Source: Modestobacter versicolor (GTDB taxonomy: Bacteria; Actinomycetota; Actinomycetes; Mycobacteriales; Geodermatophilaceae). From it: 64,000 nt of DNA. Below, piece after piece: positions 60,247 through 64,000 of the stretch. The DNA lies in NCBI RefSeq assembly GCF_014195485.1, contig NZ_JACIBU010000001.1, positions 1,922,001 through 1,986,000 on the forward strand, read 5' to 3'. The stretch's first letter is position 1. Every line of letters begins with the position of its first letter. A program made the translations under genes and the position numbers. The notes beneath the pieces are model-generated. The model was given only the letters and a program-made list of their open reading frames with translations, was not told the DNA's origin and made no database searches.

Positions 60247-60275
60247 CGGGCGGCGTGGCCAGGCCACGCCGCCCG
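60247..60275 (-). promoter_or_regulatory. Intercistronic hairpin between pilin and tadE
   Basis: CGGGCGGCGTGGCC (60247-60260) and GGCCACGCCGCCCG (60262-60275) form a near-perfect GC-rich hairpin starting 24 bp after the pilin stop. It may be an attenuator or 3' stabiliser that lets pilin exceed the assembly proteins encoded downstream. Confidence 0.65.
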
Positions 60276-60298
60276 TCCAGCGGGCTCACGGGCTGCGA

Positions 60299-60508
60299 TC
60301 AGGGGATGATGGCGTTGAAGCGGGCCGCGAGCCGGTTGCCGAAGGCGACGACGACGCCGACCAGGACGGCGGCGATGAGGCCGACGACGATCGCGTACTC
60401 GACCGCGGAGGCGCCCTTCTCCTCGTCCTTGAGCGCCCGCACGCGGTCAGCGACGTGGTCGACCGCGACGTAGGACAGCGTGTGCAGGGTCTGGAACAGC
60501 GTGACCAA
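60299..60508 (-). CDS. flp: Flp-family type IVb pilin (TTG start)
   Basis: 69-residue prepilin. The prepilin peptidase site is Gly32|Ala33 in EEKGASAVEYAIVVGLIAA, with Glu +5 (Glu37) and Tyr +6. The hydrophobic helix then runs to AFGNRLAARFN. The N-terminal leader is unusually long (about 32 residues) and acidic/basic mixed. TTG at 60508 is the only start with a good ribosome site (AGGAG, six bases upstream), and no ATG or GTG lies downstream before the leader. First gene of the Tad operon. Confidence 0.88.
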   Translation of the reverse strand: MVTLFQTLHTLSYVAVDHVADRVRALKDEEKGASAVEYAIVVGLIAAVLVGVVVAFGNRLAARFNAIIP

Positions 60509-60696
60509 GGTGATCTCCTGTGGGATCGACCGTCGGCTGGCCGGGTCGGGTGACCCGGGTCGCGGTCTTCTCCCCTGAGTTCGGCGGCGCACAACCCGAA
60601 CCACAGCGCGTGGCGACCCACCCCCCTCCGAGGGGTGAGGCCGCCGTCCTGCGCCCGATCAGGTGACGCGGGGTGCCCCTCCGCGGCGCCGGAGGG

Positions 60697-61368
60697 TCAG
60701 GAGACCGCCCAGCTCCCGCCCAGGAGGGCGGCGGCCAGCGCGCCGGCGATCAGCGCCGGTCCGAACGGCAGCTCGGTCTTCCGTCCTGCGCGGCGCAGCG
60801 CGATCAGCGCCAGCCCGAGCACCGCCTGCACCAGGAAGCCGAGGAACAACCCCGCGACGAGGGTGGGCCAGCCCAGCCAGCCGAGGTGCAGCCCGAGCAG
60901 GCCGGCGAGCTTGACGTCGCCCATCCCCATCCCGCTCGGGGCGATGAGCGCCAGCACGAGCAGCACGGCGAACGCCGCTCCCCCGGCCAGCACGGCCCGG
61001 CCCAGCGCCGTCCACCGGTCGTCCACGGCGGCGGCGACCGCCAGCAGCACCAGCCCGACGAGCAGGCCGGGGAGCAGCACCCGGTTGGGCAGCAGCATGG
61101 TGCGCAGGTCGACGACGGCGAGCAGCAGGCCCACCGCCACGAACCACACCCAGGCGGGCAGCTCGGCCGACCAGCCGAACCGGAGCACCACCGCGGTGGT
61201 CAGCACCGCGCCGGCGACCTCGGCCCACGGGCTCCCCAGCGCTCGGCCGGCGAGCACCCCGCGGCCGCTCGGCGCCGCACCGCGCGGGGCGACCAGGGCG
61301 AGCGAGTCGACGACCCGGCCCAGCAGTGCGCCGAGGACGACGGCCGCGACGACCAGCGCGGCGCTCAT
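60697..61368 (-). CDS. tadV: Prepilin peptidase A24 (TadV/CpaA type)
   Basis: 223-residue membrane aspartyl protease with about six helices. The two catalytic Asp are in LLAVVDLRTMLLPNRV and in GMGMGDVKLAG. The cysteine-rich N-terminal methylase domain of PilD is missing, as in TadV/CpaA enzymes, though the protein is somewhat longer than classical CpaA. It should cleave the pilin and TadE leaders. It lies upstream of the pilin gene on the same strand, separated by a 188-bp gap. Confidence 0.92.
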   Translation of the reverse strand: MSAALVVAAVVLGALLGRVVDSLALVAPRGAAPSGRGVLAGRALGSPWAEVAGAVLTTAVVLRFGWSAELPAWVWFVAVGLLLAVVDLRTMLLPNRVLLPGLLVGLVLLAVAAAVDDRWTALGRAVLAGGAAFAVLLVLALIAPSGMGMGDVKLAGLLGLHLGWLGWPTLVAGLFLGFLVQAVLGLALIALRRAGRKTELPFGPALIAGALAAALLGGSWAVS

Positions 61369-61510
61369 CGGGACCCGGGTCGGTTCGGCACGCCCGCGAG
61401 GGTGGCACGCGCCGACCGCGGCACCGCGCAACCCCGTCGGGCAGGGCGTTGCGCCGTCCGCCGGGTGCCCGCCCTGGCACGCGGACGGCGGGTGGACGAC
61501 GCTGCACCTC

Positions 61511-62398
61511 ATGACCGACACCGACGTCGTCCCCGAGGACATCACCGAGGACACCGTCACCGACGCCGTCGTCGAGAGCTTCTCCGGTGCCGCCGACGAC
61601 CGGCTGCGCACCCTGCTGTCCGCCGTGGTCCGCCACCTGCACGCCGCCGTCCGCGAGGTGGAGCCGACGATCGCCGAGTGGGAGGCGGCGGTCGACTTCC
61701 TCACCCGCACCGGGCAGGCCTGCGACGCGACCCGGCAGGAGTTCGTGCTGCTCTCCGACGTGCTGGGCATCTCCGCGCTGGTCGAGAACATCAACCACCG
61801 CAAGGTCGCCGGCGCGACCGAGGCCACGGTGCTGGGGCCGTTCCACATGACCGAGTCCCCGGTGCGGGCCAACGGCGACACCATCGACCTGGTCGGCGGG
61901 CGCGAGCCGTGCGTCGTCACCGGCCGGGTGCTCACCACCGCGGGCGAGCCGCTGCCGGGCGCCTCGGTGGACGTCTGGCAGGCCGACGCGGACGGCTTCT
62001 ACGACGTCCAGCGCCCCGACGTGCAACCGCCCGGCAACGGGCGCGGGCTGTTCACCACCGACGCCGAGGGGCGGTTCTGGTTCACCACCGTCGTCCCGAG
62101 CTATTACCCGATCCCGACTGACGGGCCGGTCGGTCAGCTGCTCGGCGCCACCGGCCGGCACCCCAACCGGCCCGCGCACGTGCACCTGATCGTCGACGCC
62201 GAGGGCTTCGTGCCGGTGACGACGCACGTGTTCGTGGCCGGCAGCGCGTACCTGGACTCCGACGCCGTGTTCGCGGTGAAGCGCAGCCTGGTGCGCGACT
62301 TCGCCCAGGTCGACGACCCCGACGAGGCCGCCCGGTTCGGCGTGGCCAACCCGTTCCGGCACGCGCAGATCGACGTGGTGGTGGAGCGGGCCGGCTGA
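61511..62398 (+). CDS. Intradiol ring-cleavage dioxygenase (hydroxyquinol/catechol 1,2-dioxygenase)
   Basis: 295 residues. Ferric-iron ligands: Tyr164 (GFYDVQRP), Tyr199 (SYYPIPTDGP), His223 and His225 (NRPAHVHLIV). The N-terminal catechol_dioxy_N helical domain covers about 15-110, and VLGPFHMTESPVRANGDTI is the linker characteristic of hydroxyquinol 1,2-dioxygenases, which open benzenetriol to maleylacetate. Catechol or chlorocatechol cannot be excluded. No maleylacetate reductase is nearby. The ATG at 61511 has no clear ribosome site. Convergent with the next gene by 9 bp. Confidence 0.9.
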   Translation: MTDTDVVPEDITEDTVTDAVVESFSGAADDRLRTLLSAVVRHLHAAVREVEPTIAEWEAAVDFLTRTGQACDATRQEFVLLSDVLGISALVENINHRKVAGATEATVLGPFHMTESPVRANGDTIDLVGGREPCVVTGRVLTTAGEPLPGASVDVWQADADGFYDVQRPDVQPPGNGRGLFTTDAEGRFWFTTVVPSYYPIPTDGPVGQLLGATGRHPNRPAHVHLIVDAEGFVPVTTHVFVAGSAYLDSDAVFAVKRSLVRDFAQVDDPDEAARFGVANPFRHAQIDVVVERAG

Positions 62399-62407
62399 CG
62401 CCAGACG

Positions 62408-64000
62408 TCAGTCGGCGCAGGCGGGCAGGGCGTCGACCGCCGCGACCAGCGGCGCGGAGTCGGTCGCGCCGAGGACGACGGTGACCTGCAGGACGGCGGT
62501 CTCGCGCAGCACGGCCGCGCCGCCCAGCGCCTCGGCCAGCCACTGCGCGCCGGCCGACTCGCCCTCCGGGTGCTCGATCCCCGAGACGCCGGCCTCGGCC
62601 GTGGTGACCGTGCCGACGGTCAACCCGGCGGCGGTGAGCCGGGCGACCACCTCGTCGGCCAGCGCCGGGTCACCGGTGCCGTTGACCACGTCCACCGTCG
62701 CCGGTGCGGCGTCAGCCGGGCAGGCGTCGGGCGCCGGCTCCGGGCTGGGGGTGGGCGTCGGCGTGGGCGTCGGGGTCGGCGTGGGGGTCGGCTCGGGGCT
62801 GGGCGTCGGCTCGGGGCTGGGCGTCGGCGTGGGGGTCGGCGTGGGGGTCGGCTCGGGGCTGGGCGTCGGCTCGGGGCTGGGCGTCGGCGTCGGCGTCGGC
62901 TCGGGGGTCGGCGTCGGCTCGGGGGCCGGCGTCGGCGTCGGCTCGGGGGCCGGCGTCGGCGTCGGCTCGGGGGCCGGGGCTGGCGGGGCGGGGGCGGGCG
63001 GGGCGGGGGCGGGCGGTGCGGGGGCGGGCGGTGCGGGGGCGGGCGCCGGGGCGGGGGCGGGCACGACGACCGGCGCGGGCGGCACCGGGGCCGGCGGGGC
63101 CGGGAGGGCCGGCGGGCGGACCGGGTCGGCCGGCGGGAGGTCCGGCTCCTCCTCGGCGTCCACGGTGGGGACCTCGACCGGCGTCGTCCCGGCGTAGGTG
63201 GCGGCCAGGCCGAGCACGGAGTCCACGTACTCGTCGGAGTGGTTGTAGGCGAAGACGGCGCGCGCCTGCCCGGCGGGAGTCGTGAGGTCGCCGCCGGAGG
63301 CGCAGAGGTAGTCGGCCGCCGCGGCGGCCGCGTCGAAGATGTTGAACGGGTCGTCGACGCCGTCGCCGTTGCCGTCGGCGCCGTAGATCGCCCAGGTCGA
63401 GGGGATGAACTGCATCGGGCCGACGGCGCGGTCGTGCACCGTGTCGCGGTCGAACCGGCCGCCGTCGGTGTCCAGGATGCGCGCGGTGCCGGCGCCGGTC
63501 AGCGGGATGCCGACGACCGGCGGGGTGGACGTGCCGTCGGTGTGCAGGACGGCGCCGCCGAACCGGCCGTGGTTGGACTCGACCCGGCCGATGGCGGCGA
63601 TCAGCGTCCAGTCGATGACGCAGTCGGCGTCCAGCGCGGCGAAGGTGTAGGCCTCCAGCGCGGTGGTGGGGATGCCGCTGGCGGCGAGCGGCGACGCGGC
63701 ACCAGTCGGGTCGCCCACCTCGGGCAGGTCCAGGTCGGACAGGCCGAGGTCGGCGAGGTCCAGCCCGAGGTCGAGCCCGAGGTCGAGGTCCGACGACCCG
63801 CCGTCCAGCAGCTCGTCGTCCGGCAGCCCGCCGTCCAGGGCGGGGACCATCTGCCGCGACCGCCCCTCGGTGGTGCCCCGCTCGGTGACCCGGGAGCCGG
63901 CCTGCTCCTCGGTGGCCGTGGAGCGCGAGGGCGCCGCCAGCGAGGAGACGCCGATCGGGGCGGCGCTGGCCGCGGGGAGCACGGCCAGCACGGCGACCAG
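62408..64000 (-). CDS. Secreted lytic transglycosylase with Pro-Thr repeat and LytR_C domain (start beyond edge)
   Basis: At least 530 residues; the frame stays open to the right edge. The visible N-terminus [17 protein letters not shown] is signal-peptide-like, so the start probably lies outside. An SLT-type transglycosylase domain follows: catalytic Glu in [37 protein letters not shown] and [13 protein letters not shown]. Then a Pro/Thr/Glu/Ala repeat of about 125 residues and a LytR_C-type domain ([22 protein letters not shown]) of about 95 residues. It should act on peptidoglycan with the repeat spanning the wall. Confidence 0.88.
   Translation of the reverse strand: MVAVLAVLPAASAAPIGVSSLAAPSRSTATEEQAGSRVTERGTTEGRSRQMVPALDGGLPDDELLDGGSSDLDLGLDLGLDLADLGLSDLDLPEVGDPTGAASPLAASGIPTTALEAYTFAALDADCVIDWTLIAAIGRVESNHGRFGGAVLHTDGTSTPPVVGIPLTGAGTARILDTDGGRFDRDTVHDRAVGPMQFIPSTWAIYGADGNGDGVDDPFNIFDAAAAAADYLCASGGDLTTPAGQARAVFAYNHSDEYVDSVLGLAATYAGTTPVEVPTVDAEEEPDLPPADPVRPPALPAPPAPVPPAPVVVPAPAPAPAPAPPAPAPPAPAPPAPAPPAPAPEPTPTPAPEPTPTPAPEPTPTPEPTPTPTPSPEPTPSPEPTPTPTPTPTPSPEPTPSPEPTPTPTPTPTPTPTPSPEPAPDACPADAAPATVDVVNGTGDPALADEVVARLTAAGLTVGTVTTAEAGVSGIEHPEGESAGAQWLAEALGGAAVLRETAVLQVTVVLGATDSAPLVAAVDALPACAD
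62735..63110. repeat. Pro-Thr coding minisatellite
   Basis: Degenerate tandem repeats of 6 to 30 bp (on the plus strand built from GGCGTC, GGCGTGGGG and GGCTCGGGG units) encode PEPTPTP, PSPEPTP and APAPP repeats in the transglycosylase. Units such as GGCTCGGGGCTGGGCGTC recur exactly, so copy number is likely to vary between strains. Confidence 0.85.

Noticed and set aside
62735..63110. CRISPR-like array
   Set aside because: The short periodic units are in frame and encode Pro-Thr repeats; there are no spacers.
1..64000. tRNA, rRNA or insertion sequences
   Set aside because: No cloverleaf-like, rRNA-like or transposase-coding sequence was recognised by reading; a tRNAscan or IS search would settle it.

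Overview
The window is 64 kb of very GC-rich actinobacterial chromosome. GTG starts are frequent, and many stop/start codons overlap as ATGA, GTGA or TGATG. An aa3-type cytochrome oxidase subunit I lies beside serB, as in mycobacteria. There are F420-type oxidoreductases, a Tad/Flp pilus locus without a secretin, and DUF3618/holin-like stress membrane proteins. Together these suggest a Geodermatophilaceae-like soil or rock actinobacterium (Blastococcus, Geodermatophilus or Modestobacter). That placement is inferred from gene content only. No rRNA, tRNA, CRISPR, insertion sequence, prophage or origin was recognised.

Layout. 1-8.6 kb: serB (cut by the left edge), ctaD, a GlsB-type stress membrane protein behind a possible stress-sigma promoter, an RlmA-like methyltransferase coupled to a phosphoesterase, a DHA2 exporter, a CDF metal exporter and an M23 envelope peptidase. 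8.9-17 kb: Zn-alcohol dehydrogenase, two MFS transporters, an aldo/keto reductase, and a sugar-lactone oxidase/TetR pair divergent from a PLP amino-acid deaminase/aldolase. 17-29 kb: ABC-F ATPase, an oxygenase, GNAT, AlkZ-like protein, aldo/keto reductase, FUSC membrane protein, a deazaflavin oxidoreductase coupled to an SDR that appears to start at CTG, a SIMPL/zinc-metallopeptidase pair and an F420-reductase-like protein. A siderophore-interacting protein follows, with an iron box at its promoter.

30-38 kb is the most distinctive part. A three-gene membrane/stress operon is followed by a response regulator and PAS histidine kinase. Next comes an operon encoding a TasA/camelysin-like secreted protein, a SipW-type signal peptidase, a second secreted protein and a protein joining a degenerate receiver to an Hpt domain. 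A convergent OmpR-type regulator closes the block. This looks like an extracellular-fibre module physically joined to a phosphorelay. 38-50 kb: acyl-CoA dehydrogenase, two methyltransferases, a PEP-mutase-like protein, a DUF2786 protein, a TetR/DHA2 drug-efflux pair with a clear promoter and two tandem operators, an amino-acid permease with an SDR, and another DHA2 exporter. 50-53.6 kb: a PAS-PAS-GAF-SpoIIE phosphatase and a MEDS/HATPase protein, probably a partner-switching stress module. 53.6-61.4 kb: a complete Tad pilus locus. 61.5-64 kb: an intradiol dioxygenase and a lytic transglycosylase with a Pro-Thr repeat and a LytR_C domain, cut by the right edge.

Most convergent gene ends carry long perfect hairpins. 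In addition, a family of about 60-bp imperfect palindromes (consensus ends GGAACGGCCCCGTCC and GGACGGGGTCCTTC) occurs six times, almost always at gene 3' ends. One composite copy forms the predicted N-terminus of an MFS transporter. Long open frames antisense to real genes are GC artefacts and are not listed.
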